The translations under genes and the position numbers were made by a program. A stretch of DNA of 64,000 nucleotides from Streptomyces polyasparticus. GTDB taxonomy: Bacteria; Actinomycetota; Actinomycetes; Streptomycetales; Streptomycetaceae. Below are positions 50,084 through 58,743 of this stretch, piece after piece. The notes under the pieces are model-generated. The model was not told the origin of the DNA and searched no databases. It saw only the letters and a list, made by a program, of their open reading frames with translations. The stretch spans positions 469,414-533,413 of the forward strand of contig NZ_JACTVJ010000011.1 of NCBI RefSeq assembly GCF_014493765.1. The letters are read 5' to 3'. Each line of letters starts with the position of its first letter. Positions within the stretch are counted from its first letter, which is position 1.

Positions 50084-51274
50084 TCACTCGCTCTCGGCCT
50101 CGCCGATGCCGGCGATCACGTAGGACTTGTCGATGGCCTGCTGCAGGCTTGCATTCGGGTGCACGACGAGGGGCGAGGCCGCCCACTCCACCCCGGCCTT
50201 GTGGGCCCGCTCCACCGCGATCCGGAACAGCTCGACCGCCTCGCGGGGCGTGGAGAGCTCGAAGGGCTCGGTCACGGGGCGCCCGTTGGAGCCCCGCTGA
50301 ACCCACTCGACGCGCTCCGAGATCATCAGCAGGTCGCAGCCCGACCGCAGCCGCAGCGCGGGAGAGGCGAACGCGAGCCGGTCGCCCAGCAGCGCGATGG
50401 AGGCCACCAACGCACGGGCCGCCTCGGCGTACTCCTCGTCGGCCGATCCGAATCGCAACATCGACAGCTGCGCCAGGCTGATCGTGGCACTGCGCTGCAC
50501 CGAGGTGACGGACACCCCGCCCAGTCCTTCGGACGGCGGGATCATGCCGTGCCCCAGCTCGGACATGCGGGCCGTCTTCGCGCCCTTCTTCGGCTTGCCG
50601 CCGGCAGGCGGAGCCCAGCCCGACTCAGTCAACTCCACCGTGTCGCCCGCTAGGTTGAGCCGGTCCACGCGACCCGCGGCCCGTACCCCGACCAGGGGAG
50701 CGACACCGACCATCTCGGACGTGTAGGTGCGGGGGATCTTCACCTGGATCCGCCGCTTACGGTGCGAATCCCACACTCCATAGGCCAGATCACTGGGAAC
50801 CAGACGCAGATAGGCGCTGACATCGCGTGCACTGGCATCACGCAGAGCCGCGCCGGCCTCGGTGTCGTCGAACTTGGTCCCCGAGCTGTCCACCGAATCG
50901 CGGAAGTACGCATCCCGGGACCGGTGCGGCGCATCCAGGCTCGTCATCCGCACCGGCATGCCTTCAGACTCGGTGGCCATCTCCAGGTGGGGGATGAACA
51001 CCTCCCCGCCGCGTACCGCGTCCAGCAGAGCCGCCTCGCACCTGTTGGCCTGCGACTGGCGCTGGTCCAGCAGCACGACCTTCGTCTCTTCCCCGTCCAC
51101 GTATCGCGGCTCAACCAGATATCCGGCGGCATCCGTCGCCTTCACCTTGACCGTCGGCGGAAACAGCGGCGTACCGATGCCGCCCAGCGGTTCGTAGTCA
51201 GATACGACGCGTATAGCACCGTCCGCGGACCGCAGGCTCGCAGCTGCCAGCAACCGCTCGTAGACGTCCTTCAC
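50084..51274 (-). CDS. csb1: Type I-G Cas protein Csb1 (Cas7, GSU0053 family)
   Basis: 396 residues. Csb1 hallmarks are ISDYEPLGG-type sequence (VVSDYEPLGGIGTPLFPPTVK split here into VVSDYEPLGGIGTPLFPP), then VLLDQRQSQANRCEAALLDA and LRFGSADEEYAEAARALVASIALL. It forms the Cas7 backbone along the crRNA. I chose the GTG at VKDVYERLL because AAGGG lies six bases upstream; a TTG eight codons earlier is possible. It is the first gene of the cas operon. Confidence 0.88.
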   Translation of the reverse strand: MKDVYERLLAAASLRSADGAIRVVSDYEPLGGIGTPLFPPTVKVKATDAAGYLVEPRYVDGEETKVVLLDQRQSQANRCEAALLDAVRGGEVFIPHLEMATESEGMPVRMTSLDAPHRSRDAYFRDSVDSSGTKFDDTEAGAALRDASARDVSAYLRLVPSDLAYGVWDSHRKRRIQVKIPRTYTSEMVGVAPLVGVRAAGRVDRLNLAGDTVELTESGWAPPAGGKPKKGAKTARMSELGHGMIPPSEGLGGVSVTSVQRSATISLAQLSMLRFGSADEEYAEAARALVASIALLGDRLAFASPALRLRSGCDLLMISERVEWVQRGSNGRPVTEPFELSTPREAVELFRIAVERAHKAGVEWAASPLVVHPNASLQQAIDKSYVIAGIGEAESE

Positions 51275-51834
51275 AACAGGCCCTTCGTTTCTCGGCAATG
51301 ACGTGCCACGCCGCCGAAACCAAGGAAAACTGCAGGTCAGCGGGGCGAGGCAGACGCCATGGAAGCAGCCGGACGCCTATGGCTCAAATCGGCTGATGTG
51401 GCCAAAATGATGCTCTGTCAGTGACGGTCGCTAAGGTGCCCACGCTCAGGCACCGGGGCCTAGGTGTGGGCGCTGCATGCCGAAGGCTCGGGGCTGGCTG
51501 GGACGACGTGGGATCGCCTGGCGAGGCACAGAATCGCCGGGATGGCGGCCACCCCAGACCCTGCTCGCTCCGGCTTGTGAACTGAGTTGGGCTTTAAGGC
51601 GTGTTGGTGGCATTCGCGCCATACCGAGACTCCACTGGCCGGAAGGCAGGGCCGACGTGGCGGAGATGCACTTGCCGCAACTCCTCTTCTCCGGGGCCAC
51701 AGATTGCCTCTCGGGTCCGGCGATGGCACCTGCGCCGCCTCGTGAAGGGCTGCCTTGTGAGATGTCCCACCCGGAGCCGATGCTGCAATTCTTCTGTGCA
51801 GCGCGAGTCGCGGCGAGGCGAGCAGTTGACTGGC
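51275..51834. other. 560-base gap between the cas operon and the mobile-element genes
   Basis: No supported gene is seen. The part near 51275-51450 is less GC-rich and should contain the promoter for the minus-strand cas operon. Plus-strand open frames here have no conserved features. Confidence 0.5.
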
Positions 51835-53211
51835 TCAGCGGGGCCGAGTTGAGGAGGATGTCTGGGTCTGGCCCGGGAGCGACGGCACCGGAGGCGGGGC
51901 AGCCAGCCGGGCAGGCCGAGACGCCGTGGTGCTCACCTGGCGATGTCCCAGCCCTTCGGCGAGTTCGCAGGCAACGTCGTACAGGACAGCCGAGGGGGTG
52001 CGTGCAGAGAGATGGAGTGTCCAGGTGGGCTGGTGTGCGGTGTTGCCGCCCCAGATGGTCCATGTCGGCAGAGGGCTATCGGGCCTCATGCCTGCGGCGC
52101 CCGCGTCGAACTGCACGCCGACCGGCTCTTTGCCGGGTGGTTCCCAACTAACCCGGCGACCGTCGACGGTGTGTTTCCAGTTGGCGTCGGTGAGCGGGAG
52201 CAGTGCATGGGTCATTGTGCTCTCGAAGACGCCGGTAACAGGTCCGGCGCTCCATGCTGACTGGGATGCGAGGGCGTCGAGCAGTGTGGCCACGACTTGA
52301 ACCGGGGTGCAGGCCGTGGCCGTGGCGTGCCAGAGGCGGTCGCTGACCGGGCTCTCGTATGCGGCGATCGTCCACTGGGTGTCGTCGGCTTCGGCTTCGT
52401 GGACGAACTCGGCGCGCAGGACGAGGGATTCGTGGACAGCGTGGGTGGTTTCGTCGGACCAGGTGCGCCACTTCTCCCACTCTGGATGTGACTCGAGAAA
52501 GTCCTTCAGGAGTCCTTCGTGGTTGCCGGTGTCGGCCGCAGGCACCTCGACGGGCTCGGCCGTGGCCAGGCGCGGTTGGGTGTTGGCCGTACCGGGCGCC
52601 GGCGCGGTTCGTGCCTGCTGCACAGCACGTTCAATGTTGGTGGCCGGGGCGGGGCCGGGGCGTACGGCGTTGCCGTAGAGGCGCTCGAACTCGGCGATGG
52701 CCGCGGTGGGGCTGTCGTATCGGAGTGCTTCCACGCGCAGGTGGTTCTCGCCGTGGAGGTGGATGCTCGGGCCGTCGCGGTACGTGCCGACGGCGACGAT
52801 GTTCTGGCTGTCGTGGGCGTGGGCGTGGATGATCAGGCGGCCGTGACGGATGGCGTCATAGATGTGCTGGGCGTCGTTGGAGACCTCGCGGATCTCCTCG
52901 CGCGAGCACCAGGGCATGGGGTAGTTGGCCCAGGTCCATTCGGTGTCGATCTCTTCGCGAAGCTGGGGCGTGATGTCCACGGTGACGCCCTCGGCGCGCA
53001 GGGCGCGTGCGGCCAGTTCGGCGTAGTGCGCCTCCTCGCGGTCGATGCGGGCCATGACCATCGTCGTGTCGTCGAGGGGCTCGAAGCCGTGGACGGCGAG
53101 CAGGGCTCGCACGGTGTGGGTGGGGGTGCCTGTGATGGTGGCGGTGACGGCGCCGGGGCGGCCGTCGAGCAGGTCGAGGCGGAGGTGCAAGTCTGCTTCG
53201 GGGTGCGGCAA
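51835..53211 (-). CDS. DUF317-domain protein with extra N-terminal domain
   Basis: 458 residues. The C-terminal half holds two DUF317-type modules (near 235-310 with WTIAAYESPVSDRLWHATATA, and near 340-430 with WTIWGGNTAHQPTWTLHLSA). The N-terminal ~190 residues have ALLAVHGFEPLDDTTMVMAR and GPSIHLHGENHLRVEALRYD, which I do not recognise. DUF317 proteins occur mostly in Streptomyces plasmids and integrative elements; their function is unknown. TTG start. It is the last element gene before the cas operon. Confidence 0.7.
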   Translation of the reverse strand: MPHPEADLHLRLDLLDGRPGAVTATITGTPTHTVRALLAVHGFEPLDDTTMVMARIDREEAHYAELAARALRAEGVTVDITPQLREEIDTEWTWANYPMPWCSREEIREVSNDAQHIYDAIRHGRLIIHAHAHDSQNIVAVGTYRDGPSIHLHGENHLRVEALRYDSPTAAIAEFERLYGNAVRPGPAPATNIERAVQQARTAPAPGTANTQPRLATAEPVEVPAADTGNHEGLLKDFLESHPEWEKWRTWSDETTHAVHESLVLRAEFVHEAEADDTQWTIAAYESPVSDRLWHATATACTPVQVVATLLDALASQSAWSAGPVTGVFESTMTHALLPLTDANWKHTVDGRRVSWEPPGKEPVGVQFDAGAAGMRPDSPLPTWTIWGGNTAHQPTWTLHLSARTPSAVLYDVACELAEGLGHRQVSTTASRPARLAAPPPVPSLPGQTQTSSSTRPR

Positions 53212-53265
53212 TCTGTTCTCGTTTCACGGCTCCGGCCGGCGCGCGACCGGCCGGAGCGGGTGGGG

Positions 53266-54381
53266 TCATCTGAGTGCTCGTGCGCCGACTGTGGTGGCTC
53301 TCGGCGCCGGACCGGCGCGGGAGGCGGCCGGGCTGCGCGGTTGGCGAGGTGCCGGTGACGACGGGGTGGTGCTGCGCTGCCAGCGGGTTCGCAGGGCGGT
53401 GAGGTCGGCCAGGGCGCGGCGGCTGCCGGTGACCAGCTGGTGCGGCGAGTTGGCCGGGTCCTGGGCGTAGGCGGTGATGCGGGTGCCGACGTCGAATGCG
53501 CGGGCCAGCAGGGCGCGTTGAAGGACTCGGGCACCCCAGTATTCGGGGGATCCGACGGGAGCGGAGATCAGGGCGATGAGGTCGCCGGGGTCGACGCCGC
53601 CGGTGAGGAGTCCGCGGTGCTGGGCCTCCCAGAGCACCGTGACCGGGTCCACGGGCTCCCCGTTGCGGACCAGAGCGGTCAGGCACTGCCACACCGCGGC
53701 GTGCAGGGGCAGCGTGAAATCGTCGGGCTGCACCCAGCGCATGGCCTTCAGCTCTGCCGGGTACGCGGTGGCCGTTGCGAGGAGGAGCCGTTCCTCGTCG
53801 AGCGCTTCCTCGCCGCTGGGCCCTGCGAGGGTGCCCGCCACGGAGGTACGCGGCAGCGAGCCGGGGTGCGGGGCGAACTGTCCGGCGAGTGTGTCCAGGA
53901 ACTGTCCGAGGGCGTCGGCCAGGTCGAGGGTGGTGGCGGCTGGGTTGGGCAGGGTGGTGTCGGTGGCCGTTTGGGCGAGGCGTTCGGCGTGCATGAGCAG
54001 CGTGCGCCGGGCGTGATCGGCTCGGATCATCCGGGCGTATGTCGGCGCGTGCCGGGGCCAGGGGCAGACCTGGATGAGCGTGTGGAGGTAGGAGGCGGTC
54101 AGTCCGGGGGCATGCGGGCGTGCCGCGTCGAGGACGGTGTTCAGCCAGGCGGGATCGGAGCGATGGGCTTCGGGGGCGGGTGGCGGCATCGTGCGTATGG
54201 CCTGGAAGAGGGCGCCGTGGGCGTGGTTGCTGAACTGGCCAGCGTCCAGTGTGCCGATGTCGGCGAGCCGGTGTGGTTCCAGGAGGAGCGCGCCGAGCAG
54301 GGATTGCTCGGCGTAGTGCACTGGCTGGGCAGGGGGCAGGTCGTCCAGGTCGTCCTCGTAGGGGTCGGTGGGTTGGGGCAT
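53266..54381 (-). CDS. DnaB N-terminal-domain protein lacking the helicase ATPase
   Basis: 371 residues. The segment YAEQSLLGALLLEPHRLADI...FSNHAHGALFQAI is the DnaB N-terminal helical domain. A second similar unit appears near 190-300 (EERLLLATATAYPAELKAMRW, then DFTLPLHAAVWQCLTALV). There is no Walker A or RecA-like core. It could modulate host DnaB or a primase, as loader or inhibitor proteins do. Its ATG directly follows the methyltransferase stop. Confidence 0.6.
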   Translation of the reverse strand: MPQPTDPYEDDLDDLPPAQPVHYAEQSLLGALLLEPHRLADIGTLDAGQFSNHAHGALFQAIRTMPPPAPEAHRSDPAWLNTVLDAARPHAPGLTASYLHTLIQVCPWPRHAPTYARMIRADHARRTLLMHAERLAQTATDTTLPNPAATTLDLADALGQFLDTLAGQFAPHPGSLPRTSVAGTLAGPSGEEALDEERLLLATATAYPAELKAMRWVQPDDFTLPLHAAVWQCLTALVRNGEPVDPVTVLWEAQHRGLLTGGVDPGDLIALISAPVGSPEYWGARVLQRALLARAFDVGTRITAYAQDPANSPHQLVTGSRRALADLTALRTRWQRSTTPSSPAPRQPRSPAASRAGPAPRATTVGARALR

Positions 54382-55647
54382 CTAGGCGGCCAGGGTGAAG
54401 TCGTCGGGGCAGAGGGTCTTGCCGAGGTGCGGGGCCAGCAGGTGGGCGGCGAGTCTGGGTGGCACGGCGTTGCCGATCTGGGAGAACTGCTGTCCCTTGT
54501 TGCCGGCCCAGCGGTAGTCGGCCGGGAAGGTCTGCAGGAGGCCGGCCTCCTGGGCGGTGATCCGGATGGACTCCGGCGTCGGCTGTTCCTCGCCGACGTC
54601 GTTGGAAGGGGGTTCGGCGACCCAGACGCATTCGTTCGCGCGGTGGCCGAAGAACAGCGTCCCGGCCGGCTCGTCGGATCGGCGCACGGTCGCGTTCGCT
54701 TGGTTGTTGCTGCGCAGCGACCACGTCCATCTCACCTCGCCGACGCAGGCTCGGTCGGGGCCTTCACTCCTGCAGCACTTCCGTGCTGCGCGAGGGCTGG
54801 CCGAACTTCCCCTAGTCCGGGGGGACTTCGTCTCGGCCGGGGTGATCTGAGGTTTCCAGGTGCCGCGGTCGCGCGCGTCGGTGAGCGTCTTGCGTGAGCC
54901 GGAGGGGAAGGGCTCGGGTCCTCCGCCCGGTCCTCCACCTGCGCACACGGTCGGGACGGGGCGGTCGGTGGCGCCCCAACCGAGGGCATCGGCCATGGAC
55001 ACCCACTGCGCGCGGCCCGGCCCGAACAGCGACTCGGGCTCGCCGACCTTGGCATGCGTGGGCGGCGGGGGTTCGGCGGTCCGGGTACGTGAGGCGAGCA
55101 GAATCGCGCGCCGCCGCGTCTGCGGCACCCCGTAGTCCGCGGAGTTGAGGATCCCGGTCCAGACCGAGAACCCCCAGCTGCGCAGGATCGCGGCGTACTG
55201 GCGCCACAAGGGCAGGACGTCGGGCACCTCCTCCATCGCGACCCACTCGGGCTGCCCCTGTTGGTGGAGGGCGTGCAGGTAGCGCATCGGCTCGGCGGCG
55301 AGCAGCGAGCGCTCGTCGCGGCAGGCGGCCAGCAGCTGTTCGCGGGTGTCGCGGCCGGTGGCGAGGTCGGCGACGGCCTGGTGGACGAGCGGCTGGTCGA
55401 GGAGACCGAGGCGTTTGCCGGCCATCGACCACGCCTGGCAGGGCGGGCTGGCGATGAGCCCGGAGGTCTTCCCGAGGAACGGCCCCACCGGGTACATCGC
55501 TACGTCGGTGCGAATCGTCAACTGGCCTTGCGCGGCCCGTGTTTTGCAGGCCCATTCGTCCCATTCCAGCCCGATGTCCCGCACGCCGAGCACGGCCAAT
55601 GCGTGGCTCCATCCGCCGGGGCCGGCGAACAGGTCCAGCGCGATCAC
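54382..55647 (-). CDS. DNA C5-cytosine methyltransferase
   Basis: 421 residues. The C5-MTase motifs are in order: I ALDLFAGPGGWSHAL, IV SPPCQAWSMAGKR (catalytic Cys), VI VAMEEVPDV, VIII GVPQTRRRAILLAS and X QIGNAVPPRLAAHLL. The region between VIII and X is long enough for a target recognition domain. The GTG start (55647) overlaps the stop of the PAPS-reductase-like gene (GTGA). No restriction endonuclease is adjacent, so it may be an orphan or anti-restriction methylase. Confidence 0.88.
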   Translation of the reverse strand: MIALDLFAGPGGWSHALAVLGVRDIGLEWDEWACKTRAAQGQLTIRTDVAMYPVGPFLGKTSGLIASPPCQAWSMAGKRLGLLDQPLVHQAVADLATGRDTREQLLAACRDERSLLAAEPMRYLHALHQQGQPEWVAMEEVPDVLPLWRQYAAILRSWGFSVWTGILNSADYGVPQTRRRAILLASRTRTAEPPPPTHAKVGEPESLFGPGRAQWVSMADALGWGATDRPVPTVCAGGGPGGGPEPFPSGSRKTLTDARDRGTWKPQITPAETKSPRTRGSSASPRAARKCCRSEGPDRACVGEVRWTWSLRSNNQANATVRRSDEPAGTLFFGHRANECVWVAEPPSNDVGEEQPTPESIRITAQEAGLLQTFPADYRWAGNKGQQFSQIGNAVPPRLAAHLLAPHLGKTLCPDDFTLAA

Positions 55648-56573
55648 GTGGCCAGCCCGAAGTCGTCCTGCGTGGCGGCGATTTCGCCTCGGCAGGTCCA
55701 GGGCGAGCACCCGTCAGAGGCGCCCTCTTCCAGTTGCTCCGTGTCTTCTTCGGCGCCGAGTTCCTGCTGGAGCGCGGCCCATTCGGCGGCGGTGACATGG
55801 TCGATCGGAGCTTCGCTCAGCGGAATGCGCGAGCGGTGCAGGAACGCCTCGCCTAGCAGGCGGTTGCCGGTGGCGTTGGCGCGGGCGTTTCCCTTGCGAA
55901 TGGCGGCGTCGAATTCCACCACATCCGCCCACTCGGCTGGGGAAGTGTCGCGAATTTGCCGCCACTGAGCGTTTCCATGAAATGGGCAGCCAAGGCAGCT
56001 CGATTTGGGAGTGTCCGCCAATCCGAGTGAGGAGAGGTAGCGGATGCAGTCGCTGCGTGACCAGCCCAGGTCGATGAGCGGGTGCCGGTTGCGCATGTAC
56101 TTCACGTCCGCGTCCTTGGCGCGGTGGAATTCATCGGTGGAGATGCCGACCCATTGCTCCACGAACACGTCTCGCGGGATGCGGGCTGGGTAGGGGTAGC
56201 CGAGGAGTTCGCGGACCTGCTTCTTTATCGGCTTAATCTTATATTCGCCGGTGCACTGCCGCCGGGTCATTCCTGCCTTGCCGTCCTGATTGAGGATGTA
56301 GAGCGGCATGGAGGCGAATCTGTGGCCGGGGTCGAGCGCATCGTTGCGAATATTTCCGGAGGTGACCCGCAGGATGGGGATGCCTGCCGGTTTCGCTATC
56401 TCTCGCTCCAGGCGGTCGAGATGCGAATAAACGGCCTTCGGTTCCCAGCCTGTGTCGGCAAAAATGGCGTAGTCGACCTTCGGGAGAATTCCTTCGGCTG
56501 ACAGGGCGAGCATCGCGCTGGATTGAATTCCGGCGCCAAGTGAGATGGAGCGGAATACGGGGTCTGTGGAAAT
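55644..56573 (-). CDS. Phage/plasmid-type PAPS reductase-like protein
   Basis: About 309 residues. The N-terminal PP-loop-like FRSISLGAGIQSSAMLAL and AIFADTGWEPKAVYSHL identify the adenine nucleotide alpha-hydrolase/PAPS reductase fold. Cys motifs are RQCTGEYKIKP and SSCLGCPFHGNAQW. Similar proteins are common on mobile elements and resemble DndC, suggesting a sulfur- or nucleotide-modification role. No ATG, GTG or TTG exists near the expected N-terminus. An ATT preceded by AAGGA at 7 bases is the best candidate start. Confidence 0.75.
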   Translation of the reverse strand: MSTDPVFRSISLGAGIQSSAMLALSAEGILPKVDYAIFADTGWEPKAVYSHLDRLEREIAKPAGIPILRVTSGNIRNDALDPGHRFASMPLYILNQDGKAGMTRRQCTGEYKIKPIKKQVRELLGYPYPARIPRDVFVEQWVGISTDEFHRAKDADVKYMRNRHPLIDLGWSRSDCIRYLSSLGLADTPKSSCLGCPFHGNAQWRQIRDTSPAEWADVVEFDAAIRKGNARANATGNRLLGEAFLHRSRIPLSEAPIDHVTAAEWAALQQELGAEEDTEQLEEGASDGCSPWTCRGEIAATQDDFGLAT

Positions 56574-56617
56574 GGGGGTGTCCTTGCAGTGAGCGGGGCG
56601 CTGTCCGTGGGCGGAGG

Positions 56618-57148
56618 TCAGCGGCGGGGAGTGGGGGCGCGCTGCGCGGCGGGCGCCGGCAGGGCCGGGGTCGCGGCGGGGGCGCGGGGCGAGGCGAAGG
56701 CGGGGGCGACCTCGTCGAGGCCGTCGGCGAGGTCGCGCGCGGCGTCTGTGGCCGTACGCAGCCATTCCCAGGTAGGGGTGGGAAGTCTTCGCCAGTGGGC
56801 GTTGTCGCGCGCCCATTCGAGGATCTCGGCGGCGTTGCGCAGCTGTTCGGAGAGCTGAGCGAGTACGGCGTGCTGTTGGTCTGCGTCGCGTTTGGAGGCC
56901 ACGTACTGGAGGAGTTCGTCGAGGGCGTTGGGTGCCGGGTCCGGGTCGTCGGGGAGTCCGTAGAGCCGGGCGTGCAGGGACTGGGCGATGCCGTTCGCGG
57001 GGCCGCCGGAGGACCGGTGGTCGTAGCGCGGTGCGGCCAGGCGGCGCAGCGTGAAGTGGACGACGACGTCGCGAGGCGTGGCATCAGGGTGGACCTGGGC
57101 GGCCAGGGCACGCGCGATGTCGTGCGGGGTGGGGGTGTCGGAGGGCGT
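56618..57148 (-). CDS. Hypothetical helical protein of the element
   Basis: About 176 residues if it starts at the ACG codon at 57148, which has GGGAG five bases upstream. The frame has no ATG, GTG or TTG until 56902, deep inside. Coding-like sequence (DVVVHFTLRRLAAPRYDHRS and LLQYVASKRDADQQHAVLAQ) clearly extends upstream of that GTG. The second half is helical (LSEQLRNAAEILEWARDNAHW), with a Pro/Ala-rich tail. The family is not recognised. Confidence 0.5.
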   Translation of the reverse strand, partial: TPSDTPTPHDIARALAAQVHPDATPRDVVVHFTLRRLAAPRYDHRSSGGPANGIAQSLHARLYGLPDDPDPAPNALDELLQYVASKRDADQQHAVLAQLSEQLRNAAEILEWARDNAHWRRLPTPTWEWLRTATDAARDLADGLDEVAPAFASPRAPAATPALPAPAAQRAPTPRR

Positions 57149-57176
57149 GAGGTCTCCCGGGAAGTCGAGTGCGGGA

Positions 57177-58001
57177 TCAGCGGGCGCGGCCGACAGCGGC
57201 CGCCGGCAGGGGCGGAGCCGGTCGTGTGGTCAGTGCGGTGGGGCGTGGTGGCCGTGCGAACGAGCAGGCGAGGTCGCGGCGCCCGGCTGCGGTGAGATGG
57301 AGGCGCTCGTCGTGGAACCAGAGCGGGCAGTCCTCGCGGGCTACGAGGCCGCGGGCCTCCAGGGCGCGGACGGTGCTGATGGTGAGGCGCAGGTCGTCGC
57401 GGCGCAGGTAGGGCTTGCCGTCGTCGGCGATGGTCACCTCTCCGCGTGCTACGGCTTGGAGCGCGGCCTGCTGCGCGGGAGACATAGGCGGTGGTTGGTG
57501 CTGCGGGGCAAGGCCCCGGCGGCGTCGGTCGGTGATGTAGAGCTCCGCGGCTGCCAGCGCGTCGGATGCGCCGAGCGCGGTGAGGTCCGTGACGAGGGTG
57601 ATGCGTCGGCCGGCCTCTTGGCGTGCCTCCTCTTCGGACAGCACGGCCAGGAAGTCGTCGCCCAGTTCGATGGGCAGTCCCTCACGGGTGTGGTCGAGGA
57701 TGTCGACGGCGTCGATCAGGTGGTCGGCGGTGTCGGTGGCGAGGTGGGCGAGTTGTCGTACGCGCGAGTACACCGCTCGGATGTCGGGGCTGTGGTACAT
57801 CGACTGGGCGTTGAGGGTGTTCACGATGTCGAGTGCCGCGTGGGCGAGGTGCTGGGCGGACGCGGTGCGGTGTGTGAGGAAGGCGGTGGGGTTCGAGTTG
57901 TAGAGCCGATGCCGGGTGAGGGCGTCGTTGTGCCGGGTGAAGTCGGCAGCCAGCGCGAGGAGTTCTTCGGCCGGCTCAAGGGGGAGGGTCTTCTCGGTCA
58001 G
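57177..58001 (-). CDS. Winged-helix paralogue 3 (helical N-terminus plus wHTH)
   Basis: About 274 residues. The N-terminal helical part (LLALAADFTRHNDALTRHRL, ASAQHLAHAALDIVNTLN) aligns by eye with the gene at 59615 (LLHLADQYTQHNDAL, ASAQHLAADTQSAIKAI). The C-terminal part has a winged-helix (QQAALQAVARGEVTIADD, TISTVRALEARGLV). The start is a problem. The ATG overlapping the DUF317 stop hits a stop after 11 codons, so either a 1-base deletion broke the gene or it starts at CTG 58001 (GGAG five bases upstream). Confidence 0.55.
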   Translation of the reverse strand: MTEKTLPLEPAEELLALAADFTRHNDALTRHRLYNSNPTAFLTHRTASAQHLAHAALDIVNTLNAQSMYHSPDIRAVYSRVRQLAHLATDTADHLIDAVDILDHTREGLPIELGDDFLAVLSEEEARQEAGRRITLVTDLTALGASDALAAAELYITDRRRRGLAPQHQPPPMSPAQQAALQAVARGEVTIADDGKPYLRRDDLRLTISTVRALEARGLVAREDCPLWFHDERLHLTAAGRRDLACSFARPPRPTALTTRPAPPLPAAAVGRAR

Positions 58002-58029
58002 GATGACTCCGGGACAGGGCAGTTGGGGG

Positions 58030-58743
58030 TCATAGGCGACGGCCGGGCTGGGATAGCCGGGCGAGGGCGTGTGCGACCTGGGGGTTGATCGCGGCCCCGC
58101 GGACCGGGGTGATCAATGCGCTCTGCTCATCGAGCGAGCTGAGGGGAATGTCGCGGAAGGCCCGCTCCACGGCGATGGGCGCTGCCAGGTTGGCGAAGAA
58201 GTTCCGCACCAGGCCCTCGGGCACGTCGTGGGTGAAGGTGGCCAGCGGCTGGTTTTCGAAGTAGGCGTGCACGGCCTGCCAAGTGATGTCGTCTTCGGGT
58301 GTGTGCAGGAGTTGGCAGTACCAGTCGGGGGAGGTCAGCACGCGGTCCTCGACGGTCCACAGGTGGAGCGTCGCGAGCTGGTCGACGGGCATGTCCGTGA
58401 TGGGGATTTGCTCGGCGTGGCGGGTGTCGCCGAGCAGCTGCGGCAGCGCCTGGGTGACGGCGGCGACTGCCTCCAGGGGAGCCTGCCGGCTGAACACGAT
58501 TTCCCAGTACGGCTCGTGATGGGTCACCTTGCACCAGCGGCCGAGCGGCTGCAGTTGGTCGAAGTCGACGAACAGGCTGCCGTCGGGGCTGTCGATCGTG
58601 ACGTGCCCGGTGGTGGCGTCGTGCTGTGTCGGCCAACCGAAGAGGTGGATGAGCGGGCCGAGGACGTCGGCGAGCCGATCGCCGGCGCCTGCCATGTAGC
58701 GGGGAGAGACCATGACTCGGTCGTCGGGCGCGTGCGCGGTCAT
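58030..58743 (-). CDS. DUF317-domain protein
   Basis: 237 residues, a clear DUF317 protein. The repeated core appears in VSPRYMAGAGDRLADVLGPL, SLFVDFDQLQPLGRWC and YWEIVFSRQAPLEAVAAVTQAL. The family is restricted mainly to Streptomyces and its mobile DNA, with no known function. The ATG overlaps the stop of the preceding winged-helix gene (ATGA). Confidence 0.82.
   Translation of the reverse strand: MTAHAPDDRVMVSPRYMAGAGDRLADVLGPLIHLFGWPTQHDATTGHVTIDSPDGSLFVDFDQLQPLGRWCKVTHHEPYWEIVFSRQAPLEAVAAVTQALPQLLGDTRHAEQIPITDMPVDQLATLHLWTVEDRVLTSPDWYCQLLHTPEDDITWQAVHAYFENQPLATFTHDVPEGLVRNFFANLAAPIAVERAFRDIPLSSLDEQSALITPVRGAAINPQVAHALARLSQPGRRL

Noticed and set aside
51477-52151. Plus-strand open frame of 224 codons in the gap beside the cas operon
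   Set aside because: It overlaps the DUF317 gene on the other strand, has no conserved motif and no convincing ribosome binding site.
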